A stretch of 22,462 nt of DNA from Myxococcales bacterium (GCA_020633515.1 JACKDM010000062.1:1-22462), one strand, 5' to 3'; counted from the first letter of the stretch, positions 13,305-20,801 are shown. Made by a program: numbers and translations. The notes: generated from the sequence alone by a model not told the origin.

Positions 13305-14801
13305 ATGACCGACGAAGTCCGCATCGAGCGCGAAGGCCCCGTCGCCGTCCTCGTCGTCGACCGCCCCCGCGCGCTCAACGCCATCGCCCGCCACACCATG
13401 GCCGAGCTCGACCGCGCCCTCGACCGCATCGAGCGCGACCCCACGATCCGCGCCGTCGTGCTCACCGGCGGCGGCGACCGCTTCATCGCCGGCGGCGACC
13501 TCAAGGATCTCGGCGAGGCCCGCAGCGCCGACCACGGCAGCGCGATGTCGACCCGGCTGCAAGCCGTGCTCGCCCGCTTCGAAGGGCTCGCGATCCCGGT
13601 CATCGCCGCGATCGAGCGCTTCGCCTACGGCGGCGGCGCCGAGGTCGCGATGGCCTGCGACCTCCGCGTCATCGCCCACGACGCCGTCATCGCCTTCCGC
13701 CACCGCGAGTTCGGCGTCGCGACGGCCTGGGGCGCGAGCCGCCGCCTCGTGCGCTGCGTCGGCCGCAGCCGCGCGCTCTCGCTGCTCTGGACCGGCCGCG
13801 ACGTGCCCGCCGCCGAGGCGCTCGCCTGGGGACTCGCCGACGCCGTCGCGCCCGCCGGCACCCCCGCCCGCGCCGCCGCCGTCGCGCTCGCCCGCGAGAT
13901 CGCCACCGGCGCGGCCGGCGCCGTCGCGATGAGCAAGCGCCTCGTGATGGAGGGCGCCGAGCTCGACCTCGCCGCCGCCGGCCGCTTCGAAGCGAAGCTC
14001 TTCGGCGACGTCTGGGCCCACCGCGACCACTGGGACCGCGTCGACGCCTTCTGGGCCCGCCAGCGCGCCCGCCGCGCGCCGGCGACCTCGCCCGACAGCC
14101 CGCCCACGGTCTCGCCCGAAAGCCGGCCCGAAGCCTCACCGGAAGCCCCGTCCCGCGGCCGCTTCATCGTCTTCGAAGGCCTCGACGGCGCCGGCACCAC
14201 CACCCAGGCGAAGCTCCTCGCCCGCCACCTCCGCCGCCAGGGCCGCGCGGTCGTCTCCACCCACCAGCCCAGCCCCGGCCCCATCGGCCTCCGCATCCGC
14301 GACGCGCTCGCCCACCGCCTCCTCGGCACCGACGGCGAGCGCCTCGACCCCCGCGCCATCGCCGCGCTCTTCGTCGCCGACCGCGCCGACCACCTCCGCG
14401 GCCTCATCGAGCCAGCGCTCGCCGCCGGCCACGACGTCGTCTGCGACCGCTACCTCTACCACAGCCTCGCCTACCAGGGCGCCGAGTGCGACCCCGCCTG
14501 GGTCGCCGCGCTCAACGCCCCCTTCCCCGCCCCCGACCTCGTGCTCTACCTCCAGGTCCCCGCCGAGGTCGCCGCCGCCCGCCGCGCCGCCCGCCAGGGC
14601 ACGCCCGAGCTCTACGAGGTCGACGACCGCCTCCGCCGCGTCGCCGCCGCCTACGACCGCCTCGCCGAGACCCGCCCCGCCGATCCGATCCTCACCCTCG
14701 ACGGCGCCCGCCCCGTCCGCCCGATCCAGCGCGAATGCCGCGCCGCCGTCGCCCGCGTCGCGCCCGGCCCCGCTCCCGCCGTCGATGTTCGGAGACAATG
14801 A
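13305..14801 (+). CDS. Fusion: enoyl-CoA hydratase/isomerase - thymidylate kinase
   Basis: One uninterrupted 498-residue frame with two enzyme halves. Residues 1-250 are a crotonase: oxyanion-hole segment RFIAGGDL (59-66), YGGGAEVAMACDLR (108-121) with the first catalytic Glu (E113), and AFRHREFG (130-137) with the second (E135). Residues 251-284 are a Ser/Pro/Glu linker. Residues 285-490 are a dTMP kinase: FEGLDGAGTTTQ (290-301), ADRADHL (358-364), CDRYLYHSLAYQG (380-392) and a LID-like RQGTPELYEVDDRLRRVAAAYD (430-451). dTMP kinase makes dTDP for DNA synthesis; crotonases act on acyl-CoAs. The P-loop lysine is Thr298, and the usual T-R-E-P is THQP (319-322). No ATG, GTG or TTG lies in frame in the linker, so the kinase cannot start alone there. 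It begins 10 bases after the HEAT gene; no ribosome site is obvious. Confidence 0.88.
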   Translation: MTDEVRIEREGPVAVLVVDRPRALNAIARHTMAELDRALDRIERDPTIRAVVLTGGGDRFIAGGDLKDLGEARSADHGSAMSTRLQAVLARFEGLAIPVIAAIERFAYGGGAEVAMACDLRVIAHDAVIAFRHREFGVATAWGASRRLVRCVGRSRALSLLWTGRDVPAAEALAWGLADAVAPAGTPARAAAVALAREIATGAAGAVAMSKRLVMEGAELDLAAAGRFEAKLFGDVWAHRDHWDRVDAFWARQRARRAPATSPDSPPTVSPESRPEASPEAPSRGRFIVFEGLDGAGTTTQAKLLARHLRRQGRAVVSTHQPSPGPIGLRIRDALAHRLLGTDGERLDPRAIAALFVADRADHLRGLIEPALAAGHDVVCDRYLYHSLAYQGAECDPAWVAALNAPFPAPDLVLYLQVPAEVAAARRAARQGTPELYEVDDRLRRVAAAYDRLAETRPADPILTLDGARPVRPIQRECRAAVARVAPGPAPAVDVRRQ

Positions 14802-14821
14802 CGCAAAGCAGCGTGAGGACG

Positions 14822-14850
14822 TGGTCACTGACGCCGCGGCGTGGTATTGC
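14822..14850 (+). promoter_or_regulatory. Candidate promoter for the TPR/cyclase/PilZ operon
   Basis: TGGTCA (14822-14827), 17 bases, TATTGC (14845-14850) with an extended TGG in front. Predicted start near 14857, just before the ATG at 14865. A 12-base perfect palindrome fills most of the spacer. Confidence 0.4.
14831..14842. repeat. 12-base perfect palindrome ACGCCGCGGCGT
   Basis: The sequence equals its own reverse complement and lies between the proposed -35 and -10 boxes, where a repressor would block transcription. GC-rich palindromes of this length arise by chance in such DNA, so an operator role is only a possibility. Confidence 0.35.
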
Positions 14851-14864
14851 TCGCTTCTGGAACC

Positions 14865-15917
14865 ATGAGAGTCCACGTCTCGATGCTGGTCTGGGCCGCG
14901 TTGGCCGGGGGGTGCCGCGAGCGGGTCGCGCCGGGCGAAGAATGGCTCGGCACCCCGCTCTCCGCGCGCCCCGAGGTCGCCTCGGTCGCGCCGATCGCGC
15001 CCGCGTTCGAGCCCCCACCTGCGCCTCGACCGATCGCCGACGAGCCCCCGCGCCCGCTCCCGATGCCCCGCGGCGCCGGCCTGCCCCCGCCCCCCGAAGA
15101 AGCCACCCCCCTCCCCCCCGGTGACCCCGCGATCCGCGCCCTGATCGCGACCGCCGAGTCACAGGCCGCCGCCGGCGACCTCGCCGCCGCGCTCGCCACC
15201 CTCCGCGACGCCGCCGCCCGCGCGCCCGAAGACCCCGCCGTCCCGCTCGCCGAGGGCCGAATCCTGCAAGCCGCCGGCCGCCACGCCGACGCCCTCACCG
15301 CCTTCCGCCGCGTCCTCCGCGACGTACCCACCCACACCGACGCGCTCTACGGCGTCGCCTACGCCCTCCTCCGCCTCGGCCGCCCCGCCGACGCCGTCGC
15401 CACCGTCGACCGCCTCGCCCGCCTCCAGCCCGGCGACCTCCGCATCGAGCGCCTCCGCGCCGCCGTGCTCGACGCCGCCGGACGAGGCGACGCGGCGCTG
15501 GCGGTTCGCGCGGGGATCGCGCAAAAAGAAGACGGCGCGACCGCCACGCGCGAGCTCGGCGACGCCCTCGCCCGGCAAGGCCGCCACGCCGACGCCGCCG
15601 AGGCGTTCGCCAAGGCCGCCGCCGCGGCGCCCGACGACGCCGACTTGAGGCTCCGGCTCGGCACCGCGCTCGGCCTCGCCGGCCGGCTCGACGCCGCCGA
15701 GCGCGCGCTCGAAGACAGCACCCGGCTCGCCCCCAAAGCGGCGACCGGCTGGCAGGCGCTCGCCCGGATCCGCGAGCAGCAGGGCGACCGCGAGGGCGCC
15801 GCCCGCGCCTGGGAGTCGCTCCTGGCAAACGTCGGCCCCGCCGACGAGACCGCGATCCGCGCTCGCATCGAGCGCCTTCGCGCCGGCGCCCCCGACGGGG
15901 CCGGTCGAGAGGAGTGA
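14865..15917 (+). CDS. TPR lipoprotein
   Basis: A 350-residue predicted lipoprotein. MRVHVSMLVWAALAGGC is a signal peptide with lipobox LAGG-C17. A Pro-rich linker (about 45-95) leads to an array of tetratricopeptide repeats, roughly six units, for example AESQAAAGDLAAALATLRDAAARAPEDP, GRHADALTAFRRVLRDVP, GRPADAVATVDRLARLQPGD and GRLDAAERALEDSTRLAP. TPR arrays hold protein partners; no enzyme domain is present. The ATG at 14865 is preferred over the in-frame GTG at 14841 because it gives a normal signal peptide with a basic residue. It is 13 bases upstream of the adenylate cyclase gene and likely co-transcribed with it, which suggests, without proof, an envelope partner of that signalling protein. 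Confidence 0.82.
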   Translation: MRVHVSMLVWAALAGGCRERVAPGEEWLGTPLSARPEVASVAPIAPAFEPPPAPRPIADEPPRPLPMPRGAGLPPPPEEATPLPPGDPAIRALIATAESQAAAGDLAAALATLRDAAARAPEDPAVPLAEGRILQAAGRHADALTAFRRVLRDVPTHTDALYGVAYALLRLGRPADAVATVDRLARLQPGDLRIERLRAAVLDAAGRGDAALAVRAGIAQKEDGATATRELGDALARQGRHADAAEAFAKAAAAAPDDADLRLRLGTALGLAGRLDAAERALEDSTRLAPKAATGWQALARIREQQGDREGAARAWESLLANVGPADETAIRARIERLRAGAPDGAGREE

Positions 15918-15930
15918 GGAGAGCCTTTCG

Positions 15931-17523
15931 ATGGCGAAGCTGATCGTGATGAGCCCGACGGGCGAGCAGAGCGAGCACGGCCTGCGCGCGATCAACACGC
16001 TCGGGCGCCACCCCGATCAGACCATCCAGGTCCTCGACCGGGTCGTCAGCAAGGAGCACGCGCTCGTCACCTTCGCCGACGAAGGCTACTGGCTCCAGGA
16101 CATGTCGAGCCGCAACGGCACCTTCGTCAACGGCGTGGCGATCCGCGGCCGCACCCGCCTGCGCGACGGCGACACCATCACGCTCGGCAGCACCCGCATC
16201 GTCTACGTCGACGACCAGCCCAAGAAGGGCACGCCCGGCCCGATGGAGAACGTCACCATCCAGCAGACGACGGTGACCGACAGCGCCATCCGCTCCCGCG
16301 TCCAGGCCGACGAGGCCCGCAGCCAGGAGTTCGTGCCCGAGTCGCAGGTCGCCGACGAGAGCACGCTCCGCGCCGACTACGAGAAGCTCCGCATCGCCTT
16401 CGAGCTCAACCAGGCCATCGGCACCGAGCTCGACATCGTCGTCCTGCTCGACAAGATCCTCGAGAAGGCCTTCGAGTTCACCAACGCCGACCGCGGCGTC
16501 ATCCTCCTCATCGACGAAGAAGGCGAGCCCCGCCCGAGCGCCTTCAAGAACCGCCGCGGCCGCGAAGAGCGCGTCGAGCTCAGCCACACCATCCTCAACG
16601 AGGTCCGCGAGCAGCGCACCGCGGTGCTCTCGAGCGACGCCACCATGGACAGCCGCTTCGGCGGCGCCCACTCGATCATCATGCAGGGCATCCGCAGCAC
16701 GATGTGCGTCCCGCTCATCAACGGCGACGAGCTGCTCGGCATGATCCACCTCGACACCCGCATCGCCACCGGCGTCTTCACCGAGAAGGACCTCCGCGTC
16801 CTCACCGTCTTCGGCAACCAGGCCGCGCTCAAGATCGCCAACGCCCGCCTCGCCAAGAAGGCCGAGAGCGACGCCGTCGTGCGCCACAACCTCTCGCGCC
16901 TGCTCTCGCCCAACCTCGTCGACGAGGTCGTCAAGGGCACCATCGCCATGCAGAAGGGCGGCGAGCTGCGCGAAGCGACCGTGCTCTTCAGCGACATCCG
17001 CGGCTTCACCGCGATGGGCGAGAGCCTCGACCCGCAGAAGATGGTCTCGCTGCTCAACGAGTACTTCGAGATCATGGTCGACATCGTCTTCCGCCACGAA
17101 GGCACGCTCGACAAGTTCATCGGCGACGAGATCATGGCCGTCTGGGGCGCGCCCGTCGGCCAGCCCGACCACGCCGAGCGCGCCGTCAAGGCCGCGCTCG
17201 AGATGATGCGCGCCCTCGACGACTTCAACCGCGCCCGCGCCCGCGACGGTCAGCGCGCCATCCAGGTCGGCACCGGCATCAACACCGGCCGCCTCGTCGC
17301 CGGCTACATGGGCTCGACCCGCACCCTCTCCTACACCGTGATGGGCGACACGGTGAACACCGCGTCCCGCCTGTGCAGCCACGCCGCGCCCGGCGAGATC
17401 CTCGTCTCCGAGCCCATGCGCCAGGTCCTCGGCGAGCGCCTCGTCTGCGAAGCCCGCGAGGCCGCCGAGCTCAAGGGCAAGGCGCTCCGCGTGCCGATCT
17501 ACCGCGTCGTCGCGCTGCGCTGA
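15931..17523 (+). CDS. FHA-GAF-class III adenylate cyclase
   Basis: A 530-residue cytoplasmic signalling enzyme that should make cAMP from ATP. Domain order: FHA (about 3-92) with LGRHPDQ (G25, R26), VSKEHA (S40, H43) and SRNGTFVNG (R61-G68), the residues that bind phosphothreonine; GAF (about 165-305), a small-ligand sensor; class III cyclase (about 345-528). In the cyclase, metal-binding D355 (LFSDIRGFT) and D399 (KFIGDEIMAVWG), the adenine-contacting K395, and N476 and R480 of GDTVNTASRL are all present, so it is expected to be active on ATP. Ribosome site GAGGAG at 15916-15921 is 9 bases before ATG. It lies between a TPR lipoprotein and a receiver-PilZ gene. FHA in front implies that a Ser/Thr kinase controls it. 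Confidence 0.93.
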   Translation: MAKLIVMSPTGEQSEHGLRAINTLGRHPDQTIQVLDRVVSKEHALVTFADEGYWLQDMSSRNGTFVNGVAIRGRTRLRDGDTITLGSTRIVYVDDQPKKGTPGPMENVTIQQTTVTDSAIRSRVQADEARSQEFVPESQVADESTLRADYEKLRIAFELNQAIGTELDIVVLLDKILEKAFEFTNADRGVILLIDEEGEPRPSAFKNRRGREERVELSHTILNEVREQRTAVLSSDATMDSRFGGAHSIIMQGIRSTMCVPLINGDELLGMIHLDTRIATGVFTEKDLRVLTVFGNQAALKIANARLAKKAESDAVVRHNLSRLLSPNLVDEVVKGTIAMQKGGELREATVLFSDIRGFTAMGESLDPQKMVSLLNEYFEIMVDIVFRHEGTLDKFIGDEIMAVWGAPVGQPDHAERAVKAALEMMRALDDFNRARARDGQRAIQVGTGINTGRLVAGYMGSTRTLSYTVMGDTVNTASRLCSHAAPGEILVSEPMRQVLGERLVCEAREAAELKGKALRVPIYRVVALR

Positions 17524-17540
17524 GCCGAGGAGCGCCCCCG

Positions 17541-18284
17541 ATGGAAGCCGCCCGCTCGCACAAGACGATCCTCACCGTCGAAGACAGCCCCAACATCCGG
17601 CGGCTGATCGCCTACAACCTCCAGCGCGCCGGCTTCAAGGTCCTCGAAGCCGGCGACGGCAAGGAGGCGGTGCGGCTCCTCCAGAAGACCGTGCCCGACC
17701 TCGTCATCCTCGACATCCGCATGCCCGAGATGGACGGCTTCCAGCTCCTCGAGCTGATGCGCCGCTACCCCAAGGCCGCCGCGATCCCCGTCGTGATGAT
17801 GACCGCGCTCAGCCAGCCCGAAGACGTCGACCGCGCGCTCCGCCTCGGCGTCGTCGACTACCTCGTCAAGCCCCTCGACCCCGCCGTGCTCATCGCCAAG
17901 GTCAAAGAAGCCCTCACCCACCACCTCGCGCCCGGCGAGAGCTGGACCGGCCCCAACCGCCGCCAGTTCGTGCGCGGCAGCATCCTCGACCTCGACCTCA
18001 CCCCGCTCCCCGGCGGCAAGGGCATCGACATCTCCGAGGGCGGCATCGGCTGGCGCACCAAGACCGCGCCCGCCCGCGACGACGTCGTCGTCATCGAGGC
18101 CCCCATCCTCTTCGCCGAGATCAAGATCCCCGACCGATCGCTCCGCGCCCGCGTCGTGCACGTCCGCAAGCTCGGCCTCGGCTACCACCGCGTCGGCGCC
18201 AGCTTCGTCGGGCTCACCGCCGCCACCCGCGACGCGCTGCGCAGCTACGCCCTCGAACGCCAGAGCCGCGCCGCGCTCGCCTGA
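17541..18284 (+). CDS. Response regulator receiver with C-terminal PilZ domain
   Basis: A 247-residue two-domain regulator. Receiver (about 8-125): acidic pair E14/D15, phosphoacceptor D58 (VILDIRMPEMDG), T88 and K110 (DYLVKP), so it can be phosphorylated by a histidine kinase not encoded here. PilZ (about 138-235): R-x-x-x-R at 141-145 and D-x-S-x-x-G at 163-168 (DISEGG), the c-di-GMP contact motifs. There is no DNA-binding domain; output is probably by protein contact, as with PilZ proteins that control motility or polysaccharide. ATG at 17541 has GAGGAG 8 bases upstream and follows the cyclase gene by 17 bases. The frame is open far upstream but only as a shadow of the cyclase gene. It converges on the DUF2330 gene, 22 bases away. 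Confidence 0.92.
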   Translation: MEAARSHKTILTVEDSPNIRRLIAYNLQRAGFKVLEAGDGKEAVRLLQKTVPDLVILDIRMPEMDGFQLLELMRRYPKAAAIPVVMMTALSQPEDVDRALRLGVVDYLVKPLDPAVLIAKVKEALTHHLAPGESWTGPNRRQFVRGSILDLDLTPLPGGKGIDISEGGIGWRTKTAPARDDVVVIEAPILFAEIKIPDRSLRARVVHVRKLGLGYHRVGASFVGLTAATRDALRSYALERQSRAALA

Positions 18285-18306
18285 ACGCGCCCGCCCGCCG
18301 CGCCGC

Positions 18307-19386
18307 TCACGACAGCCGCCCCGCGCTCCGCGCCACCCGCCGCCGCCCCTGCCGCCGCCAGCTCCACACCGCGAAGCCCACCAGCAGCAGCACCACCTCG
18401 ACCGGCAGCTCGAACGTGTTCGCCCGCACCTGCGGCGCCGGGTTCGGCCGGATCGTCGGCCACGGATCGGTCCGCGTGAAGCGCACGATCCCCAGCGAAT
18501 CGCTCGGCCGCGGCACCTCGAACGCCGTCAGGTTGCCCTCGCGCCGAAACGCCCACGGCAGCCCGCCCGCGTCGTTGCTGAGCTGATTGACCGCCTTCTC
18601 GGTGAGCGCGTCGGCGAAGAACGGCGCCGGCGGCCGCGCGATGTCGAGGTTGACCGCCCACTCCGTCAGCACCGCGACCTCCAGCCGCGGCGCCGCCTGC
18701 CCGTCGTCGACGAGCGCAAACGGCGGGTGCCGCGCCGCATACAGCGGCTCGGCCGACTCGTGCGTGATCGACAGCACCGGCCCCCGCAGCCGCTTCGGCG
18801 GCGCCCCATCGACCGACGGCGGCTGCACCACCACCGCCACGATCCCCCACCCGTGCGACCGCAGCTCGTGCAGCCACGCCGCCTGCGCCGGCGCCACCGT
18901 GAAGCCGTTCTCCAACAACCAGTCGTGCAGCGGCTCCGGCGCCGCCCCCAGCCCCGCCGGCTCCCCATGCGCCGCCGACGGCCGCGGCGGCGTCTGCCCC
19001 GCGCGCCGCACCCCGTCCCCCACGTCCCGCAGCGCGCAGCTCGCCGCCACGCTCACCAGCTCCACGTCGAGCGTGCGCTGCACCCGCCCCCGCGGATGCA
19101 GCCGGCTGTCGATCGCGCGCCGCAGCCGCTCGGGATGCACCCGCACCGTCGCCTGATCCGGCACCGGCACCAGCAGCCCGAACGGCGCCGCCGTCCCCGC
19201 GAAGGTGTGTTGAACCACCATCGTCTGCGAGCCCGTCAGCGGGTCGTAGACCAGGAGCACCCGCTCATCGAGCATCGCCACCGACAGCCCCGGCGGCGGC
19301 GCCACCACCACCGCCCCCGCCGCCGAGAGCCCGCCGAACAAGAGACACAGCGCCGCGAACCCGGCGCGACCGAGCGACGCCGCCAA
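18307..19386 (-). CDS. DUF2330-like exported protein with C-terminal membrane anchor
   Basis: A 359-residue protein resembling the uncharacterised DUF2330 family: LDERVLLVYDPLTGSQTMVVQHTFAG followed by PFGLLVPVPDQATVRVHPERLRRAI matches its hallmark (an incoming-call or sensing-like beta region ending in a PVP segment). It has an N-terminal signal peptide (GRAGFAALCLLFGGLSAAGA) and a C-terminal helix VEVVLLLVGFAVWSW followed by basic residues, so most of the protein is outside the inner membrane. No catalytic motif is visible. The start is TTG at 19386, two bases after the stop of the small upstream gene; the frame is open to 19608, but that part is Gly/Ala/Arg-rich and lies over the small gene. 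The family assignment is from memory of the pattern. Confidence 0.68.
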   Translation of the reverse strand: MAASLGRAGFAALCLLFGGLSAAGAVVVAPPPGLSVAMLDERVLLVYDPLTGSQTMVVQHTFAGTAAPFGLLVPVPDQATVRVHPERLRRAIDSRLHPRGRVQRTLDVELVSVAASCALRDVGDGVRRAGQTPPRPSAAHGEPAGLGAAPEPLHDWLLENGFTVAPAQAAWLHELRSHGWGIVAVVVQPPSVDGAPPKRLRGPVLSITHESAEPLYAARHPPFALVDDGQAAPRLEVAVLTEWAVNLDIARPPAPFFADALTEKAVNQLSNDAGGLPWAFRREGNLTAFEVPRPSDSLGIVRFTRTDPWPTIRPNPAPQVRANTFELPVEVVLLLVGFAVWSWRRQGRRRVARSAGRLS

Positions 19387-19388
19387 CG

Positions 19389-19622
19389 CTACCCGCCTCG
19401 CTTCGGCGGATCGGGCGCCTTGTCTCCCGGCTGCTGCCTCTCCGCCCGCCGCGCCCGCAGCCGCGCCCGATCGGCCTCCACCTCGGCCTTCTCCAACCGC
19501 CACGCCTGCTCGAGCACCGCCCACTGCCGCCACAGCTCCGACACCGGCGAGCTCTGCGCCCACGCCGGCCCCGCGACGAGCGCGCCCACCACCACCAGCC
19601 AACAACACAACCGCCTCTGCAT
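19389..19622 (-). CDS. Small exported helical protein
   Basis: A 77-residue protein. MQRRLCCWLVVVGALVAGPAWAQ is a typical signal peptide (cleavage after AWA). The mature part, about 54 residues, is one charged helix (SELWRQWAVLEQAWRLEKAEVEADRARLRARRAE) that could form a coiled coil, then a Lys/Pro tail (DKAPDPPKRGG). No family recognised. It sits directly upstream of the DUF2330-like gene with two bases between stop and TTG start, so the pair is likely one unit; a partner or stability role is a guess. The ATG at 19622 has no near ribosome site, while the longer open frame upstream crosses the promoter region and looks non-coding. Confidence 0.65.
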   Translation of the reverse strand: MQRRLCCWLVVVGALVAGPAWAQSSPVSELWRQWAVLEQAWRLEKAEVEADRARLRARRAERQQPGDKAPDPPKRGG

Positions 19623-19628
19623 GCCGCG

Positions 19629-19658
19629 ATGCTCGCGTCGCCCCGCCCCTCCTGTCAA
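19629..19658 (-). promoter_or_regulatory. Candidate promoter for the DUF2330 pair
   Basis: On the minus strand a perfect TTGACA (19653-19658) is followed after 18 bases by GAGCAT (19629-19634), only 3/6 to the -10 consensus. Transcription would start at about the ATG at 19622. The perfect -35 box is the main support. Confidence 0.35.
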
Positions 19659-19698
19659 CCGCGACGGCGCCCCGAGCCCCCCGCCCGACACCGCCGAC

Positions 19699-19729
19699 TT
19701 GTCACCATCGCGCGCCTCTGGTCTATGAT
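19699..19729 (+). promoter_or_regulatory. Promoter for the 19783 gene
   Basis: TATGAT (19724-19729) is the best -10 box in the window (5/6). TTGTCA (19699-19704) stands 19 bases upstream, a long spacer, 5/6 to TTGACA. The start would be near 19736, leaving about 47 bases of leader with a GGGAGG ribosome site at 19772-19777. Confidence 0.55.
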
Positions 19730-19782
19730 GCGCCCGACGGGGCCAGGCGCCCCGCCGACGCCCAAGACCCCGGGAGGCCGCG

Positions 19783-20724
19783 ATGTATACCCCGCTCACC
19801 CGCATCACCGCGCTGATCGCCGTGCTCCTGCCATCGCTCGCGATCGCGCAGGGCCAGCAGCGCTCCAAGTACGCCGGCGTCCTCGATCCCATCGACTGGG
19901 GCGCGACCCCCGAGGCGGTCTTCGGCAAGATCAAAGGCGAGCTCGACCAGAGCTACAAAGACCAGCTCAAGACCTCCGACAGCATCAAGATCGACCGCAT
20001 CATGCGCCAGAAGGCCGACGAGCTGCAGCGCGTCCGCGACTCGCTGCTCCGCTTCGACGGCGGCCAGACCGGCTACGAGAGCTCCCTGCTCGCCAACGAG
20101 GTCCTGCCCGGCCAGAACGAAGCGCTCGTCCGCATCGACGACCGCCGCGGCCAGCGCTACTTCGTCTTCCGCGACGACCGGCTGTGGAAGGTCGTCGTCA
20201 CCTACAACGTCAGCAGCATCGGCACCTTCCCGCAGTTCCTCGACCAGATCCGCGGCAAGTACGGCGCCCCGAAGAAGGTCAGCTTCAGCGACGAAGGCGG
20301 CGAGCGCCGCATGAAGGCCGCGATCTGGGAAGACGAACACACCCGGATGGTCGCCGAGGACCACAGCGACTTCTACAGCTCCTATGTGATCAAGTACATC
20401 CAGGTCGGCGAAGGCACCCGCCTCGAAGAAGCCCGCAACGCCGCCCCCCGCGACCGCCGCAGCGCCGGCGAGGCCCGCGCCGAGGGGCTGATGGCCGACA
20501 TCTTCGAAGAAGACCGCGCCGGCGCCTCCGACGACCTCGTCGACCAGATCACCGGCGTCGAGGCCACCGTCGACCTCGAGTCCGGCCGCCCCGCCACCTA
20601 CGCGCCCCCGCCGATGGCCGAAGACGACGAGCCCGCCAAGAAGAAGCCCACCCAGCGCGGCAAGAAGCCCGCCGCCAAGAAGGACGCCCCGAAGACGCCT
20701 GCCGAGCCTGCGATCATCTTCTGA
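19783..20724 (+). CDS. Exported protein of unknown function with Lys-rich tail
   Basis: A 313-residue protein with signal peptide MYTPLTRITALIAVLLPSLAIAQ (cleavage after AIA). The mature region (about 30-215) is mixed alpha/beta: LDPIDWGATPEAVFGKIKGELDQSYKDQL is a short-helix motif, then a charged helix (IMRQKADELQRVRDSLLRF) and beta strands around RYFVFRDDRLWKVVVTYNVSSIGTFPQFLDQIRGKYGAP, which recalls periplasmic proteins that match a WG-containing helix to a fold with a KYG-P turn. No enzyme motif. The last about 40 residues are Lys/Pro/Ala-rich (KKKPTQRGKKPAAKKDAPK), a nucleic-acid- or wall-binding type of tail. ATG set by GGGAGG, 5 bases upstream. Not recognised as a named family. Confidence 0.8.
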   Translation: MYTPLTRITALIAVLLPSLAIAQGQQRSKYAGVLDPIDWGATPEAVFGKIKGELDQSYKDQLKTSDSIKIDRIMRQKADELQRVRDSLLRFDGGQTGYESSLLANEVLPGQNEALVRIDDRRGQRYFVFRDDRLWKVVVTYNVSSIGTFPQFLDQIRGKYGAPKKVSFSDEGGERRMKAAIWEDEHTRMVAEDHSDFYSSYVIKYIQVGEGTRLEEARNAAPRDRRSAGEARAEGLMADIFEEDRAGASDDLVDQITGVEATVDLESGRPATYAPPPMAEDDEPAKKKPTQRGKKPAAKKDAPKTPAEPAIIF

Positions 20725-20754
20725 GCGCCGGATGCCATCGATGGCATCCCGCTC
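20723..20754 (+). other. 20-base perfect palindrome in a 32-base inverted repeat after the 19783 gene
   Basis: GGATGCCATC (20730-20739) is followed directly by its reverse complement (20740-20749). Outside it, GAGCG (20723-20727) pairs with CGCTC (20750-20754) with a 2-base bulge. The structure begins inside the stop codon. As RNA it is a strong hairpin and could act as a terminator or 3' end stabiliser, although no T-run follows; as DNA it could bind a dimeric protein. Confidence 0.6.
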
Positions 20755-20801
20755 CTGACATCCACGCGCCGCCCCCCGCCATCACCCCCCGCGCAAGACG
20801 C

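Noticed and set aside
14139..14801. Independent thymidylate kinase gene starting in the linker
   Set aside because: No in-frame ATG, GTG or TTG between the crotonase and the P-loop; the nearest is inside the crotonase half (about residue 214).
15295..17382. Long minus-strand open frame opposite the TPR and cyclase genes
   Set aside because: Ala/Asp/His/Val-rich shadow; the + strand has intact FHA, GAF and cyclase motifs.
16704..17540. Upstream extension of the receiver-PilZ frame
   Set aside because: It only reads the cyclase gene in another frame and is Arg/His-rich; the ATG at 17541 has a GAGGAG ribosome site.
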